Shown here one piece after another: positions 17,156 through 26,205 of a DNA stretch of 64,000 bases. This DNA is from Salinimonas lutimaris (GTDB lineage Bacteria > Pseudomonadota > Gammaproteobacteria > Enterobacterales > Alteromonadaceae). The notes under the pieces are model-generated. The model did not search any database, was not told the origin of the DNA, and saw only the letters and a list, made by a program, of their open reading frames with translations. A program made the position numbers and the translations under genes. Numbering within the stretch: the first letter of the stretch is position 1; each line of letters begins with the position of its first letter. The stretch covers positions 1,264,001 through 1,328,000 of the forward strand of contig NZ_CP036536.1 of the NCBI RefSeq assembly GCF_005222225.1. Direction: 5' to 3'.

Positions 17156-18343
17156 CTATAGTTGGGAAGTCTCAGCCTGGGGACGTTCCCCAAGCCACTG
17201 GCGGTGGGTATCCAGAATGTGAATCATACGGCGCACATGCCGGGGCTTTACACCTTTATGTACAGGCAGGGTTAACAGGCAGTCGGCCAGATTCTGGCTA
17301 ACCGGCATGGCAAACGGCGTTTCACATTTGCCGGTCACCCCATCAATGTCTTTTAAGGCTTTGCCGTACATGGGCGATGCGCCAAGGCCCGCTTCGTTGA
17401 GCGTTCGTAACAGGTTTTCACGGCTGGCCGGTGTTTGTGCAATCAGTGGCAGGCGCAGTAAACGTTTATCCTGAGCCTGCTTACCCCATAATACCGGCAC
17501 CGCTTCCTGCAGGCTGGTCTGGGCCTTGTTGTTCTGGCGCAAATAGGCCAGTACTGCCGAGGCAATTCCCTGTTGTTTACCTGGCGCCATCAGCTCAACC
17601 CGCTCCAGTGCATGGTACTCTGTGGCACCCAGATTAATACCGGGCATCCGGGTGAGCGCGCCATACGCTACCGGATGACAAATTGTATTAAACAGCCGGC
17701 CTTTGATCGCTGTTATCCTGGCGTTGTCTTCCTGGTGCGGTAGGTTGGTCAAAAATCCGTCAATCCGGGCCTGGTTCCAGGCAAGTAAACCACCACCGAG
17801 CATATTCACCGGTTTTCCGCGCCCCAGAGAGGTAATGAAAAAGTCAGCCTGATGAGTGTTGTGCGGCAAGGTATAATTGTAAACCGTGGCAATATTGCGA
17901 TCGCACCGCACCTCAGGAAACCACTGTGCGTTATCTTCAATCAGGCGCACCTGCTCACCGGTTATCTCACGAATAGCCGCCAGATCCATGCTCAGGCCAA
18001 ACAGCGCCGGGCAGATAACAGCCTGAATATCATCGGCGATTTCACGTAACTGCGCCAGGTTAAACTGATAACGGTCTTGTTCAAGATCGATTAATACTGG
18101 TGTGGCATTAGCAAAATGGCAGGCGGCCACCAGGTCAGGGCAGCCATAACCGGGTACCACAACCTTAAAGTGCGTATCAACAGGAAGTTGCTCGCCCACC
18201 CAGCTAAGAATCTGGCCAAGGGCAGCGGTACCACTGTTCACGGCAATATAGTCAAAGCCCACAAATTGAAGCGGGCTGAGCGAATAATCGCTGGATAAAG
18301 GCGGGAACGGCGTTCCCACCGGAGGTAACTGGCTCCAGATCAT
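17156..18343 (-). CDS. DegT/DnrJ/EryC1/StrS-type PLP-dependent aminotransferase family protein
   Basis: Fold-type I PLP enzyme, likely a nucleotide-sugar aminotransferase or a relative. Seen: VNSGTAALGQIL (PLP phosphate binding), LIEDNAQWFPE (Asp stacking on the PLP ring), and SLGRGKPVNMLGGGLL, whose Lys is the expected Schiff-base residue. The lysine context (GRGKP rather than SFH..K) departs from classical StrS enzymes. The start is placed at ATG 18343, giving a four-base ATGA overlap with the upstream glycosyltransferase; an ATG six codons earlier is also open. Lies in the minus-strand operon of 14.8-19.5 kb. The sugar it acts on is unknown. Confidence 0.82.
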   Translation of the reverse strand: MIWSQLPPVGTPFPPLSSDYSLSPLQFVGFDYIAVNSGTAALGQILSWVGEQLPVDTHFKVVVPGYGCPDLVAACHFANATPVLIDLEQDRYQFNLAQLREIADDIQAVICPALFGLSMDLAAIREITGEQVRLIEDNAQWFPEVRCDRNIATVYNYTLPHNTHQADFFITSLGRGKPVNMLGGGLLAWNQARIDGFLTNLPHQEDNARITAIKGRLFNTICHPVAYGALTRMPGINLGATEYHALERVELMAPGKQQGIASAVLAYLRQNNKAQTSLQEAVPVLWGKQAQDKRLLRLPLIAQTPASRENLLRTLNEAGLGASPMYGKALKDIDGVTGKCETPFAMPVSQNLADCLLTLPVHKGVKPRHVRRMIHILDTHRQWLGERPQAETSQL

Positions 18344-19494
18344 CGTGCAGACGGCTGCCATACAGTCATACGTTTACCCGACAGGAACTGAATACCGGCA
18401 TCGAGCAGGGCAATATTCACCTGCGTAAAGAAGTAGATAATTTTGGCCCACGATTTATTGCGCAGAGATTCAGACCAGTGAGCGGCCAGGGCAATACCAT
18501 AAAAAGCCAGCTGGGCAACATAAGCAAAGGTATAAAATCCGTCGCCTTCACCCATGCAAAACGGAGTGATGACAAACAGGGCGGCCAGCGTCCAGGGCAC
18601 AGTCCAGCGCAGCAGCTTGTGGGCAAACACCTGATAGGCAAACAGGCCGAATTTACCCGGATTAAGCACTTCAGGGTGGCGTTCAAGCGCGGTCATTCCA
18701 CGGATCACAGTGCGGATTTTACGCGCATACTCTTTGCTCGGGTCGGCCAGGTCGGTGTAAAAGCCCAATACATCCGGTGCTGTAACCGCTTTATACCCGG
18801 CCCGGGCACAGTTCAGCGCGGTGTTAAAGTCGCTGGGCGAGTGAATATCCCACTGCTCACATACTTCAACCCGGGCGGCAAAAAAGGAGCCGCTTAACCC
18901 AACCAGACCGGCCAGACGGGATTCCTGTTTACGCAGCCACATTTCGTATTTTACGTACGCACCTTCACCGGCCACGCTGCCTTCTTTGCTTACAAAGCGG
19001 TCTTCGCTGGAAATCGCTCCCACATCCGGATCATCAAAATAACGCACCAGTTTTACAATACCATCCGGCTCGATACGGGTTGCCACATCAGAAAACACAA
19101 TAATGCCTGCGTCCACGGTTTTAATCGCGGTCAGCTGCGCGTTCTCCTTACCCAGGCGCTCTTCTGCACGAACCAGGCGTACATTTTGCTCGGCATAAGA
19201 CTGCACAATGGCATCGGTTTCGTCAGTAGAGCTGTCAGAAGCAACCACCAAACTCAGCTTGTCATCCGGGTATTCAAGCTCCAGTGAGTTTTCAATTTTT
19301 TCTTTGATTCGCTTTTCTTCGTTGTAAGCGGTAACTATCAAAGTCACATGAGGGAACTCCTGCACGTCGCCGGCAGCAGTTGTTTTAACTGAAGACCCCT
19401 TGAACTTGTTTAACAACAATAGGGTAAAAGGGTAAATAAAATAACTAAATACAGAAAGTAGTAGTAGAATCCAGAATAAAAACGTCATATCCAT
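18340..19494 (-). CDS. Membrane-anchored family 2 glycosyltransferase
   Basis: Processive-type GT2 with an N-terminal membrane segment (MDMTFLFWILLLLSVFSYFI, 1-31), the GT-A domain and two or three C-terminal membrane segments (about 300-350). Seen: VTLIVTAYNEEKRI, VASDSSTDETD, the DxD-like FSDVATRIEPD, and the acceptor region LSGSFFAARVEVCEQWDIHSPSDFNTALNCARAG. It resembles the WcaA/IcaA-like transferases of EPS loci. First gene of the minus-strand operon, divergent from exosortase A with 240 bases between the starts. A Trp-rich QxxRW is not evident, so it may be single-addition rather than processive. Confidence 0.88.
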   Translation of the reverse strand: MDMTFLFWILLLLSVFSYFIYPFTLLLLNKFKGSSVKTTAAGDVQEFPHVTLIVTAYNEEKRIKEKIENSLELEYPDDKLSLVVASDSSTDETDAIVQSYAEQNVRLVRAEERLGKENAQLTAIKTVDAGIIVFSDVATRIEPDGIVKLVRYFDDPDVGAISSEDRFVSKEGSVAGEGAYVKYEMWLRKQESRLAGLVGLSGSFFAARVEVCEQWDIHSPSDFNTALNCARAGYKAVTAPDVLGFYTDLADPSKEYARKIRTVIRGMTALERHPEVLNPGKFGLFAYQVFAHKLLRWTVPWTLAALFVITPFCMGEGDGFYTFAYVAQLAFYGIALAAHWSESLRNKSWAKIIYFFTQVNIALLDAGIQFLSGKRMTVWQPSAR

Positions 19495-19734
19495 TCGTCT
19501 GTTGACAGCCTTGGTGTTGGTATTACTTTACAGGCTATTTTTGATTATGTACAAGCGTCAGCCGTGCAGCTGAACAAATATTTTCCATTACAATTTTAGT
19601 GCTCAAGTGGCACTGGTTGCACTAGAATACGTAAACGGTAAGATAAAGCTCAATATCACCTTAAGTCTAACGCCCGGTTTTTTGAAAAATGCAGGCTAAT
19701 GACAGTGCCGGTAGTAACAGGAATTTAGTCATTC

Positions 19735-21189
19735 ATGGAAAAATCAGGTTTTTTATCGTCAGTCAGCTGGAAAGTGCTGGCTGTCATCCTTATTGGTATT
19801 GCGGCGACCGGCCTGGCCGTTCCCGATACCTACCAGACTCTTCACCAGCTGTGGACCAAAAATAACGAAACCTACTCACATGGGTACGTGCTACTGGCAT
19901 TCACCGTTTATGTGCTGGTAACCGACAGCCGCTGGCAAACCTTCCGGCCAGCATTCTGGCCCATTCCGCTGGCACTGGGTGCCGGGGCGGTGTGGATGGC
20001 CTCCAATGCGGTTCAGATCATGATGTTTCAGACCTTGGTGCTGCCTGCGGTGCTGTGGTGCTTACTGGCCTCAATGGTGGGCTTTAAAAGCAGCTTGAAA
20101 ACACTGGTGCCAGTATTGTCGCTGTATCTGGCGCTGCCGGTGATGGACATTCTGGTTACCCCGTTACAGGACTTAACCACCTGGGTAAACACGCGCATGA
20201 TTCATGCAGTGGGCATGACTGCATTTATCGATGGCTATGATATTCACATGCCATACGGTGTGTTACGCATCGCTCACGGCTGCGCCGGGCTTAATTACTT
20301 GCTGGCCGGTACCTGTCTGGGCATCTATTACGCTTATCTGAATCTGCAAAAGTTATCCCTGCAATTCAAAGCCGTGGCGCTGATTGTGCTGTTATCTATT
20401 GTCGGCAACTGGATTCGCGTATTTCTTCTTATTATGATTGGCTATGAGTCAAAAATGGAAAGCGAGCTGGTTTACGACCACGGCTTTTTTGGCTGGGTAA
20501 TTTTTGCGGTGCTGGCGGTGGGATTTTTCTTTTACGCCAAACGTCTTGAAGCCCAGGACAGTGAATTTACCGCTTCCAATCAGGGCGTTGCCTTACCGCT
20601 TAACGCTAAAATGATCAGCGCCATTGTTTTATCACTGGCGGCCTTCCTGGTGCTGCCTTTTACGTGGAGTCATCTGAACAGCCAGGCGGGCACCGCCACT
20701 ATGCAGGTGAATGTGCCTGACGCATTCAGTGGGCTACGAAAATCGTCACGCAGCCTGGATGAGGCCGGCGCGGTTTACCAGGGAAGTGATCATCACAGTA
20801 TTCGTACCGGCCGTATTGCCGGTTATCCGGTGGCGCTGGTTACTGCCAGCTACCGTACGCAGAAGCAGGCCAAAGAGCTGATTTATTATGCTAACCGGCC
20901 GGCCAAAGGGCTGGGCAAGGTCACTACACTTAGTGGCCCGGGTTATATCGTAAATACCGCTCAAACCCGTAATGGCCAGCGGGTGTTCTGGCTGTACCGG
21001 GTGGGGGAGAGCCTGACCACCACCGACATGCAAACCAAACTGGCACAGCTGAAGCAGGTGTTCAGTACCCCGGTTGCCAGTGCGGTGATTTTGCAGGTTA
21101 ACTGCGGGCGTGACTGTGACAACGCGAAGCAGCTGCAACAAGCGCTGGAACCCCAGCTCGCTGCTCTTGGCCAGGTTGAGGTACGCTGA
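19735..21189 (+). CDS. xrtA: Exosortase A fused to EpsI domain
   Basis: Polytopic inner-membrane cysteine protease/transpeptidase that recognises the C-terminal PEP-CTERM signal of secreted proteins. Residues 1-275 hold about eight membrane helices and the catalytic triad. Cys183 is in AHGCAGLNYLLAG (the common form is CSGLR), Arg228 in GNWIRVFLL, and His249 in YDHGFFGWVIF. Residues about 295-484 are the periplasmic EpsI domain (DUF3485), with FSGLRKSSRSLDEAGAVYQG. The fusion and the surrounding polysaccharide genes mark it as the XrtA class. Its stop overlaps the next ATG by one base (TGATG), so it heads the 19.7-31 kb operon. Substrates in the window are the VPLPP protein, the 47.75-kb protein and the PepA-like array. 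Confidence 0.94.
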   Translation: MEKSGFLSSVSWKVLAVILIGIAATGLAVPDTYQTLHQLWTKNNETYSHGYVLLAFTVYVLVTDSRWQTFRPAFWPIPLALGAGAVWMASNAVQIMMFQTLVLPAVLWCLLASMVGFKSSLKTLVPVLSLYLALPVMDILVTPLQDLTTWVNTRMIHAVGMTAFIDGYDIHMPYGVLRIAHGCAGLNYLLAGTCLGIYYAYLNLQKLSLQFKAVALIVLLSIVGNWIRVFLLIMIGYESKMESELVYDHGFFGWVIFAVLAVGFFFYAKRLEAQDSEFTASNQGVALPLNAKMISAIVLSLAAFLVLPFTWSHLNSQAGTATMQVNVPDAFSGLRKSSRSLDEAGAVYQGSDHHSIRTGRIAGYPVALVTASYRTQKQAKELIYYANRPAKGLGKVTTLSGPGYIVNTAQTRNGQRVFWLYRVGESLTTTDMQTKLAQLKQVFSTPVASAVILQVNCGRDCDNAKQLQQALEPQLAALGQVEVR

Positions 21190-22277
21190 TGCGCATTATG
21201 CATATTGCCTCGGGAGACAAATGGGCCGGGGCAGAGGTACAGGTGTGGACATTGTGCGCTGAACTGGTACGCCAGCAGCATGAGGTGCATGCGGTCATTA
21301 TGAATCCCGGACGACTGGCCGGTGAGCTGGAAAAAGCCGGGGTAAAGGTCACCATACTGGATGAAACCCAATACAGCTTTTGGCAACTGCTGGGCAAACT
21401 AAAAGCAGAACTGCGCCGGGTTTCCCCAGAGGTAGTACATACCCATCGCCAGAAAGAAAATATTCTGGGGGCGCTGGCCAACCGCCTGACTATTAACGCA
21501 AAAAGTTTTCGTACCGTGCACGGTGCGCCGGAGTTTGCTCCTAGCGCCAAACAAAAAGTGCAGATAGCCATGGACCAGTTCTGTGGTAAGTACCTACAAC
21601 ACGGTGTCATCAGCGTAGACAGCGAGCTGACTGAAAAACTCAAAGGCATTTATCCGGCTGGCAAAATCCATACGATTGCAAATGGCATTAGCACTAAAAT
21701 TGTATGCGAAGATGCTGCTAGTAATAAAGTTGAACCTTTGAATAAAGCATTCGTACATATAGGTCTGGTTGGCAGACTGGAACCAGTGAAAAGAGTGGAT
21801 CTATTCTTGCAGGCTGCGGCCTTGCTAAAGCAGAATGCGTCGTTAAATCACAGTTTCGTCTTTCATGTCTTTGGCGACGGTTCGCTGGCGGATAATCTGA
21901 AAATACAAGCGGCAGAAGCGGGCATCAGTGAACAGGTTATTTTTCATGGTCACACTGACTCGGTCCGGTCCTGGATTGCGCAGATGGATTATTTAATGAT
22001 GACCTCTGACCATGAAGGCCTGCCCATGACGGCACTGGAGAGCCTGGCGCTGGGTACACCAATGATTGCTCATGCCACCGGCGGCTTAAAACCGCTGTTA
22101 CAGCAGGCGTTTCCTGAAGGGCTGGTTTACCAGCATTCTGCGCAGGGGTACTATGAAGGAGTGCTTCGGGCATTGAAGCAGCCTGACGCTTCTGCAGGGC
22201 AAATAGGGTTACCAACTGCTTACGAAGCCGCCAATAATGCAAAACAATGTGTTGCTGTTTACACACAGCCTATATAA
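21189..22277 (+). CDS. Family 4 glycosyltransferase (GT-B)
   Basis: Retaining GT-B enzyme adding a sugar to the lipid-linked repeat unit in the cytoplasm. The N terminus has the acceptor loop GDKWAGAEVQVWTL, the linker region IGLVGRLEPVKRVDLFLQAA, and the donor-binding E-x7-E-type motif SDHEGLPMTALESLALGTPMIAHATGG. Length 362. ATG overlaps the exosortase stop, so it is translationally coupled. The last 20 residues are cysteine- and alanine-rich without a known role. Sugar specificity unknown. Confidence 0.88.
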   Translation: MRIMHIASGDKWAGAEVQVWTLCAELVRQQHEVHAVIMNPGRLAGELEKAGVKVTILDETQYSFWQLLGKLKAELRRVSPEVVHTHRQKENILGALANRLTINAKSFRTVHGAPEFAPSAKQKVQIAMDQFCGKYLQHGVISVDSELTEKLKGIYPAGKIHTIANGISTKIVCEDAASNKVEPLNKAFVHIGLVGRLEPVKRVDLFLQAAALLKQNASLNHSFVFHVFGDGSLADNLKIQAAEAGISEQVIFHGHTDSVRSWIAQMDYLMMTSDHEGLPMTALESLALGTPMIAHATGGLKPLLQQAFPEGLVYQHSAQGYYEGVLRALKQPDASAGQIGLPTAYEAANNAKQCVAVYTQPI

Positions 22278-22290
22278 CTAAGAGATAATA

Positions 22291-23406
22291 ATGAAACCAG
22301 GCGTTTTGCTTGTAGCCAACTGGAAATCAGATGTGGGGTATGCGTGGTGGCTGATGGAAAGCTACTGGCGGGTGATCTCTGAAACACTATCTGACAAATA
22401 TACAATCTATCTGGCGTTTCCAGAACTGAATGAGGTGCCGGAAACGCTCAAAAACGGCAAAATTAAATTTGTAGAATTTCCATTTTATAATGTCAGTCAG
22501 GATCTGTCCGGCTCTGTGTCATTTATTAAACAGCACAATATTGAAGTGCTGTATTTTACTGATTTTCGGTATGCCAGCCCGCTGTATCTGCGTTTTAGAA
22601 TGGCCGGAGTGAAACATATTATCAATCATGATCATACACCGGGTCACCGCACTACACCTACGGGATTAAAACGATGGCTGAAAAAGCTGTATTTTAATTT
22701 GCCTTTGCTACGCGCTGATAAAATCTTTGCAGTTACGCCATTTGTTAAACAAAGAGCACAAAATACCGTGCAATTAAATGCTGACTATTGTGCAGTGATT
22801 CCTAATGGTATTTACCCTTTAAAAGGCAGCCAGCAGGCACCGGCAGAGCGTGATGACGTCGCGGCTTTAAAATTGGTGTCTGTATCCCGGGTATCAGAAT
22901 ACAAAAATCTGAGTTTTATTGTGGCAGTTATCAAACGTTGTGTAGAGCGGGGACTGACAAATATACACTGGACTCACTATGGTGATGGTCCTTACATGAA
23001 CGGCCTGCAGCAAGAAGTCACCAAGGCCGGTTTGCAAAACCATGTTACTCTGGCCGGAAAAGTGCCCAGCGTTGATAAATTATTAGGCCAGTATGATATT
23101 GGTTTTCAGTCTTCTCGTGGTGAAGTTGGCTATTCATTGTCTATTCTTGAGATGATGCGCGCCGGCCTGCCTGTTCTGGCTCCGGATAACCCTTCCGTAT
23201 GCGGAGCCACAGCCCATGGGAAAACCGGCTACATTTACCGGGAAGATGATGTGAATGACGCTGTTGAGGGCGTGGCACAATATTATCAGCAGCCCCCGCA
23301 GATTCAGGCTCACGGCGCTGCTGCAATTGATGTATTCGGGGAAAAGTACAACCTGCACAACACCCACGACGTGTTGAGAAAGGAAATTAAAAAGGTTATT
23401 GCGTAA
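22291..23406 (+). CDS. Family 4 glycosyltransferase (GT-B)
   Basis: A 371-residue GT-B enzyme, 13 bases after the previous gene, with RBS AGAGA. Seen: VLLVANWKSDVGYAWWLMES at the N terminus (acceptor side), VIPNGIYPL at the domain junction, SVSRVSEYKNLSFIV, HYGDGPYM, and the donor-site stretch SSRGEVGYSLSILEMMRAGLPVLAPDN. The cluster of its own kind suggests one sugar per gene in a long repeat unit. Stop and the next ATG are adjacent with no gap, so expression is coupled. Confidence 0.87.
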   Translation: MKPGVLLVANWKSDVGYAWWLMESYWRVISETLSDKYTIYLAFPELNEVPETLKNGKIKFVEFPFYNVSQDLSGSVSFIKQHNIEVLYFTDFRYASPLYLRFRMAGVKHIINHDHTPGHRTTPTGLKRWLKKLYFNLPLLRADKIFAVTPFVKQRAQNTVQLNADYCAVIPNGIYPLKGSQQAPAERDDVAALKLVSVSRVSEYKNLSFIVAVIKRCVERGLTNIHWTHYGDGPYMNGLQQEVTKAGLQNHVTLAGKVPSVDKLLGQYDIGFQSSRGEVGYSLSILEMMRAGLPVLAPDNPSVCGATAHGKTGYIYREDDVNDAVEGVAQYYQQPPQIQAHGAAAIDVFGEKYNLHNTHDVLRKEIKKVIA

Positions 23407-24444
23407 ATGAAAATACTGTTGTTATTTCCTCATCCAATTAAGCCAACTTTTGAAGCGATCGACAAAGGTGACATGCCTCGCGAACGCCTGTACGGCTTTT
23501 ATGAGTTAATGAAGGACCCGCAATATACCATTTACGACTCAGATTCCCGCTTCGAGGGAACCGCAGACAAAATTGCTGCTAAATTCAGGGCCTATGGAGC
23601 AAACCCGGTAGATCATAAAACGCTGGCAAAAATAGCCAAAGTTGATGTTATCGTGGTAAAAGACAACGTATCTTCAATGGTAAGCCTGACGGCGCGTTTG
23701 CTGGGTAAGCCAGTCATTTATTACGATTCATTGTTTCCTATTCCTAAGTGGGCAATTAAACGCTTTTTTCTAAAGCGTTGTCTGGCATCGTGCCAAAAAG
23801 TAGTTGGCTATAATTATCAGCAGGTTGAAGATTACGAGCGCGAGTTAGGTGTACCGCTTTTACAAAAGTACAAGCACCTCGATTTTCTGCTGGATGAGAC
23901 CTTTTATAATAAGGTGTATCAGCAGGCACCGGAACCGCAGGAGCGTGGTTACATACTGAGTATTGGCAGAGACGTTGGCCGGGATTTCAAGACGCTGATT
24001 GAAGCGAGCAAGCGAACAGGACATAAAGTGAAACTGATCACGTTGCCTTATTTGCTTACCGGTATTGAGTTGCCTGACAATGTAGAAGTGCTGCAAAATA
24101 TCAGCTATGAAGCGCTATTTACCCTTTATAAGGGAGCAAGTGCCGTGGTGGTGCCATTAAAACACAACCTGTCCTATGCCTCGGGTATACGCGCCATTAT
24201 GGAAAGCCTGGTACTGAGCAAGCCGTCGGTGGTGAGTGAAACGCCTTTCGTCACAAACAATTGTTTGGATTATCCAAATCTTATCCCTGTACCACCAGAA
24301 GATGTGGATGCAATGGAGCAGGCGATTGAGCAGGTATTTGCAGATCTGGACTCGCCCCGTGATTATCAGAAATCATTGCCTGCCTACGAAAAAACGCATC
24401 AGGAAATCAGTCAAATGCTAAATGAAATGGTGGGCCATGGCTGA
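23407..24444 (+). CDS. Glycosyltransferase, GT-B fold, divergent
   Basis: A 345-residue cytoplasmic protein with a weakly conserved N-terminal half (HPIKPTFEAIDKGDMPRERL). The C-terminal half has GT4-like features: LSIGRDVGRDFKTLIEAS, the conserved Asn-Val-Glu-Val run before GASAVVVPLKHNLSYASGI, and RAIMESLVLSKPSVV. The donor-binding Glu is MES rather than the usual E-x7-E pair, so activity is less certain than for its neighbours. It directly abuts the gene before and overlaps the next by eight bases. Confidence 0.75.
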   Translation: MKILLLFPHPIKPTFEAIDKGDMPRERLYGFYELMKDPQYTIYDSDSRFEGTADKIAAKFRAYGANPVDHKTLAKIAKVDVIVVKDNVSSMVSLTARLLGKPVIYYDSLFPIPKWAIKRFFLKRCLASCQKVVGYNYQQVEDYERELGVPLLQKYKHLDFLLDETFYNKVYQQAPEPQERGYILSIGRDVGRDFKTLIEASKRTGHKVKLITLPYLLTGIELPDNVEVLQNISYEALFTLYKGASAVVVPLKHNLSYASGIRAIMESLVLSKPSVVSETPFVTNNCLDYPNLIPVPPEDVDAMEQAIEQVFADLDSPRDYQKSLPAYEKTHQEISQMLNEMVGHG

Positions 24445-25408
24445 GCAAGTCCACACTGATATTTTAGTCAGCGTAGTGATGCCCTGTTACAACTACGCCA
24501 GCTACATCGCCGAGTCTGTTGCCAGTGTAAAAGCGCAGACCGAAACCCGATGGGAGCTTATTATTGTTAACGATGGCTCTACGGATAATACCGAGCAGGT
24601 GCTTAAGGCCTACGAGGACGATCCTAAAATTACGGTAGTCAATAAAGCGAATGGCGGCGTTTCGTCAGCCCGAAATTACGCTTTGCAGCAAGCTCAGGGG
24701 AAGTATATTGCGTTTCTTGATGCCGATGATATCTGGCATCCGGAAAAATTGGCTCGCGTAGTAGGTGAAATGCAAAAACACAAGGCAGTGTTTGGAAGTT
24801 CTGATTTCACCCGGTTTTCAAAAAACTCAGACAATTTTGGCCACTTTCTCGATTATTGCCGTCAGCTAAATCATCTAAAGGGCACGCAGGAAGCCGTCGT
24901 TTATGCAGAGCCTTTATCTGTTTTCTGTAGCTCACTGGAAATGCCCTGGTATCCGTCAGCAAATATTGTTCAGGCTTCTGCATGTAAGGGCTTGTTGTTC
25001 GACGAGTCCATGAAGCTCGGTGAAGATCTGGATTTTTTCCTGAAACTATGGTCTCTGGGGCCCGCTGTATTTGTGCCTCAGCCATTGCTCAAATTACGGG
25101 TTCATGACAGCAATGCCAGTAAAGCCAGTACGAACCACCCCTTATTAGTGGCGCAGCGCTTTGCCCGCCACCGCTTGTGGTTAAGTCATCGTGATGACTC
25201 ACTGCATTTGCGTAAGGCGTTGGCCCTGCGTGAAGCCATGATTCTTGGTATGCGTGATTTGCTTGGCACTGATGCGCCACTTTCACAGCAGGACAAAGTC
25301 TGGCTTAAACAGCAGTATCGCCAGTGGCTATTTAAAAAAGGGCTGTCGGTGACGCAGCGACTCAAACTGATTTACAACGCACTATACTTATCGCTGGGTA
25401 AAGCATGA
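24437..25408 (+). CDS. Family 2 glycosyltransferase
   Basis: Inverting GT-A enzyme: VSVVMPCYNYASYIAESVAS near the N terminus, VNDGSTDNTEQVLKAY, NGGVSSARNYALQQAQGKYIA (the nucleotide-binding segment, split here), and AFLDADDIWHPEKL with the metal-binding DxD. GEDLDFFLKLWSLG contains the catalytic-base region. The start is taken as ATG 24437 (MAEQVHTD), overlapping the preceding gene by eight bases; ATG 24422 in the same frame is possible. The C-terminal 80 residues (basic, helical) may fix it to the membrane. The donor is unknown. Confidence 0.88.
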   Translation: MAEQVHTDILVSVVMPCYNYASYIAESVASVKAQTETRWELIIVNDGSTDNTEQVLKAYEDDPKITVVNKANGGVSSARNYALQQAQGKYIAFLDADDIWHPEKLARVVGEMQKHKAVFGSSDFTRFSKNSDNFGHFLDYCRQLNHLKGTQEAVVYAEPLSVFCSSLEMPWYPSANIVQASACKGLLFDESMKLGEDLDFFLKLWSLGPAVFVPQPLLKLRVHDSNASKASTNHPLLVAQRFARHRLWLSHRDDSLHLRKALALREAMILGMRDLLGTDAPLSQQDKVWLKQQYRQWLFKKGLSVTQRLKLIYNALYLSLGKA

Positions 25409-26145
25409 AAAAACTCGCCAGACAGCTGTACAAAAAGTGGGTGTCGGAAGAGCTCAGGTATCGTATCTATCTGGCACGAAATCCGGATGTACGTAAAGGG
25501 TTGCTTCAGGAGGGCGTTGAAACCAGTAAGGCTACATTTTCGCTTAAGCCTTATCTGGACAATAACTGCCTGTTTATACATATCACGAAAACAGCCGGCA
25601 TTTCACTGGCAACCGGACTGGCTGGTGCACTTCCCACTCATGCACGGGCATGGCAAATCCGTATCATAGTCGGTGAAAAGGCGTTTAATGAAGCGTTTAA
25701 GTTTGCCATTGTGCGTAATCCCTGGGATCGGCTTTATTCATCGTATAAGTATATCCGTCAGGGTGGGTGGAATGACTACGACAAATGGTACAGAGACAAG
25801 TATGGCCTGGCCGATGTCTCGTTTGAAGACTTTGTTTTAAAGCGGCTTAATCCGGCCATGCTTGATGACCACTTACATTTCTGGCCACAAAGCGTGTTCG
25901 TTTATGATAAACAAGGCCGCCTGCTGGTGGATCATCTGGGACGGTTTGAGAATCTGGCCGATGAGTATCGCTTCTTGCAAACCAAGTTTGCCAATTCCAG
26001 CGATTTAGAACACCTGAACTCATCAGCTAAAAACAGCTATATGGATGTATACACACCGGAAATGGTGGAAAAAGTCGCCAGTCTATATCATCAGGATATA
26101 ACCAACTTTGGTTATAGATTTGATAACAGCACTGAACAAAAATAA
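25405..26145 (+). CDS. Sulfotransferase family 2-like protein
   Basis: Probably moves sulfate from PAPS to a sugar hydroxyl of the polysaccharide. The 5'-phosphosulfate loop is FIHITKTAGISLATGL (57-72, Lys62). The 3'-phosphate site is FAIVRNPWDRLYSSYKYIR (about 105-123, with Arg and Ser). A conserved WPQSVFVYD follows, as in the chondroitin/heparan-type Sulfotransfer_2 family. There is no signal peptide or membrane segment, so it acts in the cytoplasm on the growing lipid-linked unit (inference). Overlaps the preceding gene by four bases. One of three sulfotransferases in the window. Confidence 0.85.
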   Translation: MKKLARQLYKKWVSEELRYRIYLARNPDVRKGLLQEGVETSKATFSLKPYLDNNCLFIHITKTAGISLATGLAGALPTHARAWQIRIIVGEKAFNEAFKFAIVRNPWDRLYSSYKYIRQGGWNDYDKWYRDKYGLADVSFEDFVLKRLNPAMLDDHLHFWPQSVFVYDKQGRLLVDHLGRFENLADEYRFLQTKFANSSDLEHLNSSAKNSYMDVYTPEMVEKVASLYHQDITNFGYRFDNSTEQK

Positions 26146-26205
26146 AAGTGAGCCGGATACAAAAATGGTCGTATTCAGCCGAGTATTAACAGGATTACAG
26201 GTTTT

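Noticed and set aside
19495..19734. Sigma-54 promoter before exosortase A (TGGCACTGGTTGC)
   Set aside because: The two halves are two bases too close together for RpoN.
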